Source: an uncultured Maribacter sp.
Lineage (GTDB): Bacteria > Bacteroidota > Bacteroidia > Flavobacteriales > Flavobacteriaceae
Reading direction: 5' to 3'
DNA length: 64,000 nucleotides
Assembly (NCBI RefSeq): GCF_947495965.1
Contig: NZ_CANMBB010000004.1
Location: forward strand, 186,001-250,000
The notes under the pieces: generated by a model
Databases searched by the model: none
What the model was told of the DNA's origin: nothing
Seen by the model: only the letters and a program-made list of their open reading frames with translations
Part shown: piece by piece, positions 27,461-36,557 of the stretch
Layout: each line of letters opens with the position of its first letter
Position numbering within the stretch: position 1 is the first letter of the stretch
Program-made: the position numbers and the translations under genes

Positions 27461-27503
27461 AGGTCGAGCGCAGTCTTGTCAGGTCGAGCGCAGTCGAGAC
27501 CTC
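27461..27503. repeat. REP-like repeat, two 20-bp units between cas2 and the array
   Basis: AGGTCGAGCGCAGTCTTGTC is followed by AGGTCGAGCGCAGTCGAGAC with a 20-bp period, in the same orientation as the cluster after cas1. Together with 26961-27065 it brackets cas2 with inverted copies of the GGTC...GACC subtype. Confidence 0.82.
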
Positions 27504-27572
27504 GTTACTCTCTTTTTTTTATTTCTAAAAACAAGTTTAAATAACAGTATACCAGCTTTTTATGGCGGGTAT

Positions 27573-28363
27573 ACTGTGAATTATCCTATAAAGATAAGAA
27601 CTGAAAGCAATTCACAACTAGGAGAGCCTTCACAAAAAGCCATAGGTACTGTGAATTATCCTATAAAGATAAGAACTGAAAGCAATTCACAACTCTGTAG
27701 TGTATATCGGTTTATATTTTTCAGACTGTGAATTATCCTATAAAGATAAGAACTGAAAGCAATTCACAACTTGCATAGGTTTTAATAGGTGTTGTCATTC
27801 ACTGTGAATTATCCTATAAAGATAAGAACTGAAAGCAATTCACAACCAAACACTTCTTTAACTCCTCACTTATATGACTGTGAATTATCCTATAAAGATA
27901 AGAACTGAAAGCAATTCACAACTAGACAAATATGACCTTTTGGAACTTGGTTACTGTGAATTATCCTATAAAGATAAGAACTGAAAGCAATTCACAACCA
28001 GAAGAACCTACATATATACAAGTTACAACTGTGAATTATCCTATAAAGATAAGAACTGAAAGCAATTCACAACAACGGTACAGCTTTAAAAGATGAAACG
28101 GCAACTGTGAATTATCCTATAAAGATAAGAACTGAAAGCAATTCACAACGTATAATGAGGTGTACCAGGATGAACTAAAACTGTGAATTATCCTATAAAG
28201 ATAAGAACTGAAAGCAATTCACAACCGGAATGGTCTCTATGTTGGTAGGTAACTAACTGTGAATTATCCTATAAAGATAAGAACTGAAAGCAATTCACAA
28301 CTCTCCTGGGTGGGAAAGAATTTAAGATCGGACTGTGAATTATCCTATAAAGATAAGAACTGA
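27573..28363 (-). CRISPR. CRISPR array, 10 full 46-bp repeats plus one half repeat, 10 spacers
   Basis: Full repeats start at 27573, 27648, 27725, 27801, 27877, 27953, 28028, 28104, 28180 and 28256 and appear identical. Spacers are 29-31 bp. An eleventh repeat at 28332 keeps only its first 32 bp. Because the tracrRNA anti-repeat pairs with GTTGTGAATTGCTTTCAGT, crRNAs must be transcribed from the minus strand, toward cas2. Read that way each repeat has inverted ends (GTTGTGAATT / AATTCACAGT) and carries TTG, 18 bases, then TATCTTTA, a near-match to a Bacteroidetes promoter, so each spacer may have its own start as in other II-C arrays. The half repeat at the upstream end retains that promoter half. 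Confidence 0.97.
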
Positions 28364-28508
28364 CCGAGCGTAGCGACCGATGAATACCTATAAAAAAATA
28401 AAAAATACATGAATAAAGCAATTTTAAACAGCAATCACCTAAAAAGTAAAAGCCCACTTTTTAAAAAGCAGGCTTTTATAGGTAATCTAAAAAGTATAAC
28501 ATCTTTAA
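28364..28508. other. Region right of the array, no gene
   Basis: The truncated repeat joins a short GC-rich segment, CCGAGCGTAGCGACCG, unlike the AT-rich surroundings, then AT-rich sequence with no open frame worth reporting and the terminator at 28448-28477. No extended leader is recognisable. Confidence 0.5.
28448..28477 (-). terminator. Terminator between the CRISPR array and the DoxX-like gene
   Basis: Arms AAAAGCC and GGCTTTT with additional A/T pairing inside form a hairpin lying 31 bases after the stop of the minus-strand DoxX-like gene. Confidence 0.65.
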
Positions 28509-28925
28509 TTATGCTACTTTTATATAAGATTTTGGTTCCTCATTTTCTTTAGTTTTAGGGGTTTCTTTATGGTATTTTAGCTTTTTATTTTGAATGTAGG
28601 TAACCCAAACTAGTACTAAACAAACAACTGCTGCTGCTCCGTTGCCATCCTTTGCTAATAAATGAGCAATAATGCCAAATAAGAAATTCATGAAGAATCC
28701 TGCATAGGCCCATTCTATAAGCCATTTTCCTTTGTTTAATAAAATTATAGTTATGCCTAATAATTGTGCTGCTCCAATAACATATATTAAATAAGTAGGG
28801 TATCCTAGTTGTTGAAATTTAAGTACTATTGCATCATAGTTTATAAAAGAATTTGCTACAGCATATACTATAGCTATAGTGAATAAAGTAAGTGCAATAC
28901 GGTAGTATGTTTTTGTGGTATTCAT
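28509..28925 (-). CDS. DoxX-like family membrane protein
   Basis: A 138-residue protein with four hydrophobic helices (about residues 8-27, 45-63, 70-88 and 95-113) and a Lys/Glu-rich C-terminal tail of about 25 residues. The pattern, including IGAAQLLGITIILLNKG in helix two, matches the DoxX_2 family of small quinone- or stress-related membrane proteins. The precise role is unknown. It is transcribed alone, with terminators on its downstream side and 104 bases to msrA. Confidence 0.75.
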   Translation of the reverse strand: MNTTKTYYRIALTLFTIAIVYAVANSFINYDAIVLKFQQLGYPTYLIYVIGAAQLLGITIILLNKGKWLIEWAYAGFFMNFLFGIIAHLLAKDGNGAAAVVCLVLVWVTYIQNKKLKYHKETPKTKENEEPKSYIKVA

Positions 28926-29029
28926 AGTAATGGGGTTTAAGATTGTTCTGCTAAAGTACTTTCTTAAACCCCATTTTTTAGCGCTTTGTAGCCCAGTTGC
29001 TATTTAGTGTAGACCAGTGGTAAAAATCT

Positions 29030-29569
29030 TTATTTTAACATGTTAGCATGCATTTTTCGCAATTTTGCAAGCTTAGGGGTTATAACAGCACTACAAAAAC
29101 CTTGTTCTGTATTGTTGCTATAGTAATCTTGGTGGTAATCTTCTGCCTCGTAAAAAATAGGCAATTCGCTAATTTCGGTTACTATTGGGTCTTCGTAATA
29201 AGGGCTTACTTCTTTAATAACTTCTTTTGCAATTTTCTCTTGTTCTGGAGTATGGTAGTAAATTACAGAACGGTATTGGGTGCCTACATCACCACCTTGC
29301 CTATTTAGGGTAGTAGGGTCGTGGCTGGTCATAAAAATTACTAATATATCTTTATAAGAGATTATATTGGCATCAAAAGTAACTTGTATTACTTCGGCAT
29401 GGCCAGTAAGTCCAGAACAAACTTCTCTATAGGTTGGTTTACCGGGGGCTGTACCACCACTATAACCAGATACTATTTTTTGTATCCCTTTTATTTGATT
29501 AAAAACAGCCTCTACACACCAAAAGCAGCCGCCACCAATAGTAGCAATTTGTATTTTAGAATTATGCAT
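29030..29569 (-). CDS. msrA: Peptide methionine-S-sulfoxide reductase MsrA
   Basis: A 179-residue MsrA with the catalytic Cys in GGGCFWCVEAVF, and the family landmarks VVSGYSGG-like IVSGYSGGTAPGKPTY, GHAEVIQV, HDPTTLNRQGGDVGTQYRS and AEDYHQDYYSNN. It repairs the S epimer of oxidised methionine. There is no signal peptide, so it acts in the cytoplasm. It overlaps msrB by 8 bases, forming a two-gene operon for repair of both methionine sulfoxide epimers. Confidence 0.96.
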   Translation of the reverse strand: MHNSKIQIATIGGGCFWCVEAVFNQIKGIQKIVSGYSGGTAPGKPTYREVCSGLTGHAEVIQVTFDANIISYKDILVIFMTSHDPTTLNRQGGDVGTQYRSVIYYHTPEQEKIAKEVIKEVSPYYEDPIVTEISELPIFYEAEDYHQDYYSNNTEQGFCSAVITPKLAKLRKMHANMLK

Positions 29570-30017
29570 TTATTTCTTTGTTTAATGTTAATGATTCCGA
29601 GTTTACACAATAGCGTAAACCGCTTGGTTCTGGACCATCTGGGAAAATATGCCCTAAATGGGAATCGCAAGTGTTACACATAACTTCTACTCTAATCATA
29701 CCATAGGTAGTGTCTTTCTCATACTTAATAGCATTTTCTTTTACAGGTTGTGTAAAACTTGGCCAGCCTGTACCAGATTCAAATTTAATAGTAGAATTAA
29801 ATAATGGTGTGTTGCAACAAACACAATTGTATTTGCCAGCTTCATGGGCACTACAAAGCGCTCCAGAATGTGGTGCTTCGGTTCCTTTTTGTCTGGTAAC
29901 TCTATACTGTTCTGGCGTTAATATTTTTTGCCATTCGGCATCCGTTTTTTCTACTCTTTTATCTGGAGTAGGGTTTCCTTTAACGCTAAAATTAATTATA
30001 TCTTTCCATGTTAGCAT
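29562..30017 (-). CDS. msrB: Peptide methionine-R-sulfoxide reductase MsrB
   Basis: A 151-residue MsrB. Zinc-binding Cys pairs occur in YNCVCCNTPLF and VMCNTCDSHLGHIF, and the catalytic Cys is in GLRYCVNSESL. It reduces the R epimer of protein methionine sulfoxide. It lies directly upstream of msrA on the same strand with an 8-base overlap, so the two are coupled. Confidence 0.96.
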   Translation of the reverse strand: MLTWKDIINFSVKGNPTPDKRVEKTDAEWQKILTPEQYRVTRQKGTEAPHSGALCSAHEAGKYNCVCCNTPLFNSTIKFESGTGWPSFTQPVKENAIKYEKDTTYGMIRVEVMCNTCDSHLGHIFPDGPEPSGLRYCVNSESLTLNKEINA

Positions 30018-30121
30018 GGTAATTTTCCTTTCTGTTTTTATGAATACTAAACTAGCATAATAGTCTTACACAAGGTACAAACCTTACGTTATATACCACT
30101 AAATTACGTTAAATTTGAAAC

Positions 30122-30934
30122 ATGAGAAAAAGCTATTCTAATAAGACTATATATTCTATATTAATGCTAATCTGTGTGGTTGGTTTTTGGTTGTTCGAAA
30201 ATTTTTATACTCCAGCTACGTATTCCGATAAAAATTCTGAGGGTTTAAAAAAAGAGGTTTCTGCGTATTTTATGCCAAGTTCTACCACAGGAAGTATTAT
30301 AGAGCATTCGTATTATTCTTTATCGTATAATGAGGCTTATGAGCAAGCAGAGTGGGTGGCTTATAAGTTAGATAAAAAGGATTTAACTTATGAGGATAGA
30401 AAAAGACCTTATTTTATAGAAGATCCAATGGTAAAAACAAAATCTGCAGATTGGCGAAATTACAAAGGTTCTGGTTATGATCGTGGGCATTTATGCCCTG
30501 CAGGGGATCGTAGGTTTTCTAAACAAGCTTATGATGAAACGTTTTATACAAGTAACATTAGCCCGCAAAACCGAGATTTTAATGCTGGTATTTGGAATAG
30601 GCTAGAAATGAAAACAAGATACTGGGCAAAAAAGTACGGGAGTGTATTTGTAATAACTGGAGGGGTTTTAGAAAAAGGTTTAGAAGAAATAGGAGACGAA
30701 GATGTTGCTGTGCCTAATTACTTTTATAAAATTATTGCGAAAGGAGAAAAAGATAATTTAAGTGTAGTTGCTTTTTTAATGGAGAATAAAGAGAGTTCTT
30801 CCCCAATAAAACAATTTTTAGTACCAGTAGATGTTATTGAGAAACGTACTGGAATTGATTTTTTTAAAGAACTTTCTAAAGAAAAACAGGATAAAATAGA
30901 GCGAAAAGTTACAACTAATGGCTGGAAATTTTAA
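30122..30934 (+). CDS. DNA/RNA non-specific endonuclease (NUC1 family), exported
   Basis: A 270-residue protein with one N-terminal hydrophobic segment (signal anchor or signal peptide) and a beta-beta-alpha-metal nuclease domain. The DRGH motif lies in GSGYDRGHLCPAGDRRFS (general-base His about residue 121), and the metal-binding Asn region is SNISPQNRDFNAGIWNRLE. It would degrade nucleic acid outside the cytoplasm, for nutrient use or defence. It is convergent with rodA, overlapping its end by 4 bases. Confidence 0.9.
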   Translation: MRKSYSNKTIYSILMLICVVGFWLFENFYTPATYSDKNSEGLKKEVSAYFMPSSTTGSIIEHSYYSLSYNEAYEQAEWVAYKLDKKDLTYEDRKRPYFIEDPMVKTKSADWRNYKGSGYDRGHLCPAGDRRFSKQAYDETFYTSNISPQNRDFNAGIWNRLEMKTRYWAKKYGSVFVITGGVLEKGLEEIGDEDVAVPNYFYKIIAKGEKDNLSVVAFLMENKESSSPIKQFLVPVDVIEKRTGIDFFKELSKEKQDKIERKVTTNGWKF

Positions 30935-32214
30935 AAACTTTCTTTTAGTCTATTAGCATCTAATCGTAAAAAGATAAAGAGTAATATGGTAAAAAATAGT
31001 AGACCAGACCCCCCATAACTCATAAATGGCAAAGGAATACCAATAGTTGGTAATATGCCTATTACCATACCCACATTAATTAAAAAGTGAATAAAAAGAA
31101 TAGAAACTACGCCATAGCCATACATTCTAGAAAATGGGTTTTTTTGTCGTTCTGCCAAGTGTATTAACCTTAGAAAAAGAAATGTAAATGTGAGTACAAC
31201 TAAAGAAGTTCCTAAAAAGCCCCATTCTTCTCCAATGGTACTAAATATATAATCCGAATGTTGTTCGGGTACAAAATCTCCTTTTGTACGTGTACCTTCT
31301 AAAAATCCTTTTCCTATTAATCCGCCAGATTCTATTGCTTTTTCGGACTGGTAGGTATTGTATCCAATAGTTTTTCGTATTTGCTCTAATTTTTTAGGGT
31401 CTTTTTCTAACCGCAGCCAAAGACTAAAACGGTCTCTGTGTCTTTGTTCAAAAACATGATTAAAAACAAAATTTACCGATAGCGAGAATAGCACAATAGC
31501 AACTAATGCAGATGCAAAAGGTATAATAGGGACTTTAAATGTTTTTCTTTTTATTAAAAAGAAAATGGTAGTTAATAACGCTAAGGAAATTGTAAGCCAT
31601 AAAGTACCAAACTTTAAGGTAGCCACAAATATGAGAATAACTAAAAATAAGATTCCTAAATAGTATAGCGGTAAACCTTCTCTAAATATTACAAATAGTA
31701 GTGCAAAAAATACTAAAGCACTACCTGGGTCTGGTTGCGGTATAATTAAAATAGCAGGTATTAAGAGTATTAAAATGGCGTATAACTGGTCTTTTCTACG
31801 TTTAATATCTGTTTGTATATCACTTAAATATTTTGCCAAGGCTAGTGCTGTGGCTACTTTGGCAAGTTCTGAGGGTTGTAGGTTAAAAAAACCTAAATCG
31901 TACCATGAGGTTGCCCCAGCAATAGTTTTACCAAAGGGGTATAAACCAAGGAGAATTACCATGGCAATTAGGTAAAAAAGACTAGAGAAGCGCTCATAGA
32001 AATTAACTTCTAATGCTAGAACTAGTAAAATAGCTAAGATACTTACTCCTGCAAAAAAAAGCTGTTTGCCATGTAATGCCTTAAAATTAAGTATTTGTGG
32101 TTCTGCTTCTGTAACAGTACTAGAATAAATATTTAACCAACCAATGAATACTAAAATAAGGTAGAATAATACACTTAGCCAGTCTATACGTTTTAGAACA
32201 CTTTTACCAGACAT
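30931..32214 (-). CDS. rodA: Rod-shape-determining protein RodA (SEDS glycosyltransferase)
   Basis: A polytopic SEDS protein with about ten helices. Landmarks are WYDLGFFNLQPSELAKVATAL, IPQPDPGSALVFFALL and the C-terminal PTIGIPLPFMSYGGSGLL. It polymerises glycan strands of peptidoglycan together with PBP2. I chose ATG 32214 (427 residues), which gives an 11-base overlap with mrdA; the longer reading from 32256 would overlap mrdA by 53 bases and adds non-family residues. It is the last gene of mreB-mreC-mreD-mrdA-rodA. Confidence 0.94.
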   Translation of the reverse strand: MSGKSVLKRIDWLSVLFYLILVFIGWLNIYSSTVTEAEPQILNFKALHGKQLFFAGVSILAILLVLALEVNFYERFSSLFYLIAMVILLGLYPFGKTIAGATSWYDLGFFNLQPSELAKVATALALAKYLSDIQTDIKRRKDQLYAILILLIPAILIIPQPDPGSALVFFALLFVIFREGLPLYYLGILFLVILIFVATLKFGTLWLTISLALLTTIFFLIKRKTFKVPIIPFASALVAIVLFSLSVNFVFNHVFEQRHRDRFSLWLRLEKDPKKLEQIRKTIGYNTYQSEKAIESGGLIGKGFLEGTRTKGDFVPEQHSDYIFSTIGEEWGFLGTSLVVLTFTFLFLRLIHLAERQKNPFSRMYGYGVVSILFIHFLINVGMVIGILPTIGIPLPFMSYGGSGLLFFTILLFIFLRLDANRLKESF

Positions 32215-34072
32215 ATTCATTAATCTTAAACTCTTCGCCACTATAGGGTTTAGCATATTCGTGCTCTAGAGTTTTTTCTAACATTCTTTTTTCTAAGTCT
32301 TTTCTAGTTACGTCTCCTTTAATGTATTTTTCTATCATTAAAGATGCTATGTGCCCTGCGTATCTAGATCCATAGTAGCCATTTTCTATATATACAGCAA
32401 TGGCAATTTTAGGCTTATGTACAGGGGCAAAAGCAACAAAAACGGAGTGATCTGTTAGTTGCGTTCTTACACCATCAATTTTGGTAAAATTTTCTGCCGT
32501 TCCTGTTTTTCCTGCAATTTCTATATCTGGTATTTGCACCCATTTTGCGGTACCTTTTCTATATACATCGGCCATGCCTTGTACTACAGGTTCAAAGTAT
32601 TTTCGGTCTATTGTAGTATGTTTAGGTTCTGTAAATTTTGGGTTAGAAATAGCTTCTCCTTCAATTTTCTTTAGAATATGTGGCGTAAAATAATGACCTC
32701 TATTTGCAATTGCTGCGGTCATATTTGCCAATTGTACTGGAGTAGCTAATACTTCTCCTTGGCCAATAGAATTAGATATTATATAAGAAGAACTCCATCT
32801 ATTATCTCCATACCATTTATCATAGTATTCTTTACTAGGAATTCGGCCTTTTTGGCCATAGGGTAAATCGTATCCTAGGTAATTTCCTAAACCAAAACTC
32901 TTCATGTGTTTTTCCCAAACATCCATGCCTTCATCGGTAGTTTCAAATTTTTCGTATATTTTTCTGAACGTGCCAGCAAAATAAGCATTACAAGATTTAT
33001 AGATTCCAGAATTTACATTTCGTAAACCACCACCACAGTGGCATCCTTTTTTAGAGCGCCCAACATAAAAACCATTATAACAACGTATAGTTGTATTTTC
33101 ATCTATTACCCCTTCTTGTAATGCAACAAGAGCATTCAGAGTTTTAAATGGAGATCCAGGTGGTTGCTGTGCTAGAATAGACCTATCCCATGTTGGGTTT
33201 GCAATAGTATCATTATAAAGTTTGGTGTAATTTCTAGAACGCTTTCTGCCAACTAATAAAGAAGGATCATAGGTTGGCCCAGATATCATAGATAATATTT
33301 CGCCAGAGGAAGGTTCTAAAGCAACAATACCGCCACGTTTACCAACCATTAGTTGTTCTCCATATTCTTGGAGAACTTTATCTATAGTAAGGCTAATTTG
33401 TTTTCCTTGTTCCGGAATAGTATCTAAAGAGCCACTTTTATATGGACCTATATCTCTATTAAAACGGTCTTTTTGAATGTATTGTACGCCTTTACGACCT
33501 CTTAAAATTTCTTCGTACTGTTTTTCTACTCCTGTTCGGCCAGTTAATTCTCCCTGAACATAGTATTTGTTTTTGGCTAAATCTCTTTCATTAACCTCAC
33601 TAATATACCCTAATACATTTGCAGCACTATTGGTATCATAATATCGTAGAGAACGTTTTTGAATATAAAATCCTTTGTACTTTCTCATTTTCTCTTGGAG
33701 CCTGCCATAGTCTTCTTTTGAAAGCTGATGTACTAATACCGATGGTAAACGTGGAGAATAAACTCTTGCCTTTCTAAGTTGTTTTATAAATTTTTCTTTC
33801 TCTAAATTTAATAAACTACAAAATTCTAAAGTATCTAGAGGTTTTACTTCTCTAGGGATTACCATTACATCATAAGCGGGGTCATTACCCACTAATAGCT
33901 TGCCATTGCGATCATAAATATAACCCCGTTCAGGGTAATCATAAATTGTTTTTATTGCAGGGTCTTCTGCTATTTGGTCTGGAGAAAAGCTAAATATTTG
34001 CAAATAAGAAAGCCTACCCAAAAAGGTAATTCCTATAAGTATAACTAAAGAGGATAATAATAGTCTTTTCAT
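32204..34072 (-). CDS. mrdA: Penicillin-binding protein 2 (elongasome transpeptidase)
   Basis: A 622-residue class B PBP with one N-terminal membrane anchor, a dimerisation domain with YPERGYIYDRNGKLL, and the transpeptidase domain. The active-site SxxK is in PPGSPFKTLNAL, the SxN equivalent is in YKSCNAYF, and the KTG motif is IAGKTGTAEN. It cross-links peptidoglycan during side-wall growth. It overlaps mreD by 4 bases and rodA by 11, so the order within the operon is tight. Confidence 0.95.
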   Translation of the reverse strand: MKRLLLSSLVILIGITFLGRLSYLQIFSFSPDQIAEDPAIKTIYDYPERGYIYDRNGKLLVGNDPAYDVMVIPREVKPLDTLEFCSLLNLEKEKFIKQLRKARVYSPRLPSVLVHQLSKEDYGRLQEKMRKYKGFYIQKRSLRYYDTNSAANVLGYISEVNERDLAKNKYYVQGELTGRTGVEKQYEEILRGRKGVQYIQKDRFNRDIGPYKSGSLDTIPEQGKQISLTIDKVLQEYGEQLMVGKRGGIVALEPSSGEILSMISGPTYDPSLLVGRKRSRNYTKLYNDTIANPTWDRSILAQQPPGSPFKTLNALVALQEGVIDENTTIRCYNGFYVGRSKKGCHCGGGLRNVNSGIYKSCNAYFAGTFRKIYEKFETTDEGMDVWEKHMKSFGLGNYLGYDLPYGQKGRIPSKEYYDKWYGDNRWSSSYIISNSIGQGEVLATPVQLANMTAAIANRGHYFTPHILKKIEGEAISNPKFTEPKHTTIDRKYFEPVVQGMADVYRKGTAKWVQIPDIEIAGKTGTAENFTKIDGVRTQLTDHSVFVAFAPVHKPKIAIAVYIENGYYGSRYAGHIASLMIEKYIKGDVTRKDLEKRMLEKTLEHEYAKPYSGEEFKINEYVW

Positions 34073-34578
34073 TCTTTTTTAACGCTAAATAAAGTGCTAA
34101 ATAGTAAGCAAAGTATTAAAGTAGCTAGACCTATGGCTAATGTTTTTTTAAGTATTAGCAATAGGTTCGTAATACTAAATATTTCTAATGTAAAAAATAC
34201 GAAATGATGCACTACTATTAATAACGCTAAAAAGGTGATTTGTTGTACTTTAGTTGTGTTTCCAAGTTTAAAACTTTGAAATTCTAAGTTTACTCCAAAT
34301 ACAAAATTCATTATAACAGGTCTTAAGTATGCTATAGTAACTGTTGCTGCTGCATTTATAGCCATAGTGTCTGAAAAAAAGTCTATACATAAACCAAGCA
34401 AAAAACTTAACCCAATAAAGGCTGCTCTGTTTTCTTTTATAGGATACCAGTATAAAAATAATATATATACCATTGGATTAATAAACCCAAAAAAGTGGAG
34501 TCTATTAAACACCAAAACTTGCACTAAGACTAATAGTGTAAAACGTAAAATATTTATAAAAAAATTAGTATTGATCAT
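34069..34578 (-). CDS. mreD: Rod-shape-determining protein MreD
   Basis: A 169-residue membrane protein with about five helices and little else, as usual for MreD. The N-terminal segment HFFGFINPMVYILFLYWYPI resembles Bacteroidetes MreD proteins. It is part of the elongasome and links MreC and RodA/PBP2. The assignment leans on position: it overlaps mreC by 14 bases and mrdA by 4. Confidence 0.88.
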   Translation of the reverse strand: MINTNFFINILRFTLLVLVQVLVFNRLHFFGFINPMVYILFLYWYPIKENRAAFIGLSFLLGLCIDFFSDTMAINAAATVTIAYLRPVIMNFVFGVNLEFQSFKLGNTTKVQQITFLALLIVVHHFVFFTLEIFSITNLLLILKKTLAIGLATLILCLLFSTLFSVKKE

Positions 34579-35389
34579 TGGAAATGGTCTCTTGTTCTAA
34601 TTTTAGTATTTCTTCTCTATTAGGGTTATTAATTATATAAACGTTTTTAATGTTAGTCATGTCATTAAATAACGAAACATTTATATAGTAAAAACTTTTG
34701 GAGTCATCTAGGTCAAACTTTTTTATGGTTCCTATAGGAATATTTTCAGGAAAAATACTACTCATAGCTCCAGTTACTATGGTGTCTCCAATAGTAATAG
34801 GCACTAATCTAGGAATATCTATTAATTGCACCGTGTTATAGTGTTCTGTATTCCATATTAGAGAGCCAAAGTGGTCCGTATTTTTAATTTTTGCATTTAT
34901 ATTGGAGTGTTCATTTAAAACACTTTGCACAGATGCATAATTGTTAGAGGTGTTTTCTATAATACCCAATATACCTTTATCGGTTATAACCCCCATATCT
35001 TGTTTTATACTGTCTTTTTCTCCTTTATTTATAGTAATATAATTGCGCTGATCTGCATAATTATTTTTTATTACTTGTCCGGAAATTACAGTATAGTTTA
35101 TGTTGGAAGAATCTATAAGAACGGTATCTTTTATTTTGCTGTTATATAATATTTGACGTAACCTTTTATTATCGTTTACTAGTTTTTGGTTTTCACTTTT
35201 TAAATCAAAATAAGAAGTAATATTATAGGAAGTTTGAAAAATTCCGCCTGTTACCCAATTAGAAGAATTAAAAAATTTAGATTGATGAAAAGAATGCGAT
35301 TGAATAGTGAAAGACAATGAAATAATCATAAAAAAGATATAAAGCAAAAAGGTTTTATATCGAATTAAAAAATTTATTATCTGCCGCAT
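34565..35389 (-). CDS. mreC: Rod-shape-determining protein MreC
   Basis: A 274-residue bitopic protein: a membrane helix at about residues 10-28, a short coiled coil (DLKSENQKLVNDNKRLRQIL), then the two beta-barrel-like subdomains with DMGVITDKGILGIIENTS and the IGDTIVTGAMSSIFPENIPIG motif typical of MreC. It is the periplasmic scaffold of the elongasome. Eighty-five bases separate it from mreB. Confidence 0.93.
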   Translation of the reverse strand: MRQIINFLIRYKTFLLYIFFMIISLSFTIQSHSFHQSKFFNSSNWVTGGIFQTSYNITSYFDLKSENQKLVNDNKRLRQILYNSKIKDTVLIDSSNINYTVISGQVIKNNYADQRNYITINKGEKDSIKQDMGVITDKGILGIIENTSNNYASVQSVLNEHSNINAKIKNTDHFGSLIWNTEHYNTVQLIDIPRLVPITIGDTIVTGAMSSIFPENIPIGTIKKFDLDDSKSFYYINVSLFNDMTNIKNVYIINNPNREEILKLEQETISNDQY

Positions 35390-35474
35390 TCAGTTCAAAA
35401 TTATATACTACCAAAAATAGTATGTTTCAATTTGGGGAAATTGATAACAAAAAACAAAAGAATATACTTAAAGT

Positions 35475-36503
35475 TTATTTAATTAATATACTCTTATAAC
35501 GCTCTAAGTTTTTAAGTGCAATACCTGTTCCTCTTACAACCGCTCTTAATGGATCTTCTGCAATATATACAGGTAAATCTGTTTTTTGTGATAATCTACG
35601 ATCCAATCCACGTAACATAGAACCACCACCAGCTAAATAAATACCTGTATTATAAATATCGGCAGCAAGTTCTGGAGGTGTTTGGGATAGTGTTTCCATA
35701 ACAGCATCTTCTACACGTAAAATAGATTTGTCTAATGCCTTCGCTATCTCTCTATAAGAAATTTGTACTTGTTTTGGTTTACCGGTAAGTAAATCTCTTC
35801 CTTGTACAGATTTTTCCTCAGGAGGTGTTTGTAAATCTTCTGTGGCAGAGCCAATTTCAATTTTTATTGCTTCGGCAGTTGTTTCTCCAACATATAAATT
35901 ATGTTGTGTACGCATGTAGTAAATAATGTCATTGGTAAAAACATCTCCTGCAATTTTCACAGACTTGTCACAAACAATACCACCTAGGGCAATTACTGCA
36001 ATTTCGGTAGTACCACCACCTATATCTACAATCATGTTTCCTTTAGGCTGCATAATATCTAAACCAATACCAATAGCTGCAGCCATTGGTTCATGAATTA
36101 AGTAAACTTCTTTACCATTTACACGTTCTGCAGATTCTTTTACGGCACGCATCTCTACTTCGGTAATTCCAGAAGGAATACAAATTACCATACGTAATGC
36201 AGGTGGAAACCACTTTTTCTTTAACGCAGGGATGTTCTTTATGAACATATTTATCATCTTTTCAGAGGCGTCAAAATCTGCAATTACGCCGTCTTTTAAA
36301 GGACGAATAGTTTTTATATTTTCATGGGTTTTACCTTGCATCATGTTGGCTTCTTTACCAACGGCAATTATTTTTCCAGAAATTCTATCACGTGCAACAA
36401 TAGATGGACTGTCTACAACCACTTTATCTAAATGTATGATGAGTGTGTTGGCTGTTCCTAAATCTATTGCAATTTCCTCTGTTAAGAAATCAAAAAATCC
36501 CAT
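35475..36503 (-). CDS. mreB: Rod-shape-determining protein MreB (bacterial actin)
   Basis: A 342-residue actin-fold ATPase. Phosphate 1 is EIAIDLGTANTLI, phosphate 2 is NMIVDIGGGTTEIAVI, the connecting motif EPMAAAIGIGLDI and the adenosine motif GIYLAGGGSMLRG are present. It forms membrane-associated filaments that guide side-wall synthesis. A TACCTTTA box on the minus strand at 36544-36551 could give it its own promoter with a leader of about 36 nt, separate from purH, whose stop is 54 bases upstream of its start. Confidence 0.97.
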   Translation of the reverse strand: MGFFDFLTEEIAIDLGTANTLIIHLDKVVVDSPSIVARDRISGKIIAVGKEANMMQGKTHENIKTIRPLKDGVIADFDASEKMINMFIKNIPALKKKWFPPALRMVICIPSGITEVEMRAVKESAERVNGKEVYLIHEPMAAAIGIGLDIMQPKGNMIVDIGGGTTEIAVIALGGIVCDKSVKIAGDVFTNDIIYYMRTQHNLYVGETTAEAIKIEIGSATEDLQTPPEEKSVQGRDLLTGKPKQVQISYREIAKALDKSILRVEDAVMETLSQTPPELAADIYNTGIYLAGGGSMLRGLDRRLSQKTDLPVYIAEDPLRAVVRGTGIALKNLERYKSILIK

Positions 36504-36557
36504 AGTTTAAAGTTTGGTTTCGATTAAAAGTGCATTTCGTCGATAAAGGTACTAAAA

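Noticed and set aside
27444-27731. Open frame of 95 codons reading through the first CRISPR repeats
   Set aside because: It is made from REP-like units and CRISPR repeats; the repeated NYPIKIRTESNSQL-type peptide is just the translated repeat.
27573-28363. Array transcribed from the plus strand, like the cas genes
   Set aside because: The tracrRNA anti-repeat only pairs with the minus-strand repeat, and the tracrRNA nexus and terminator orientation agree with that.
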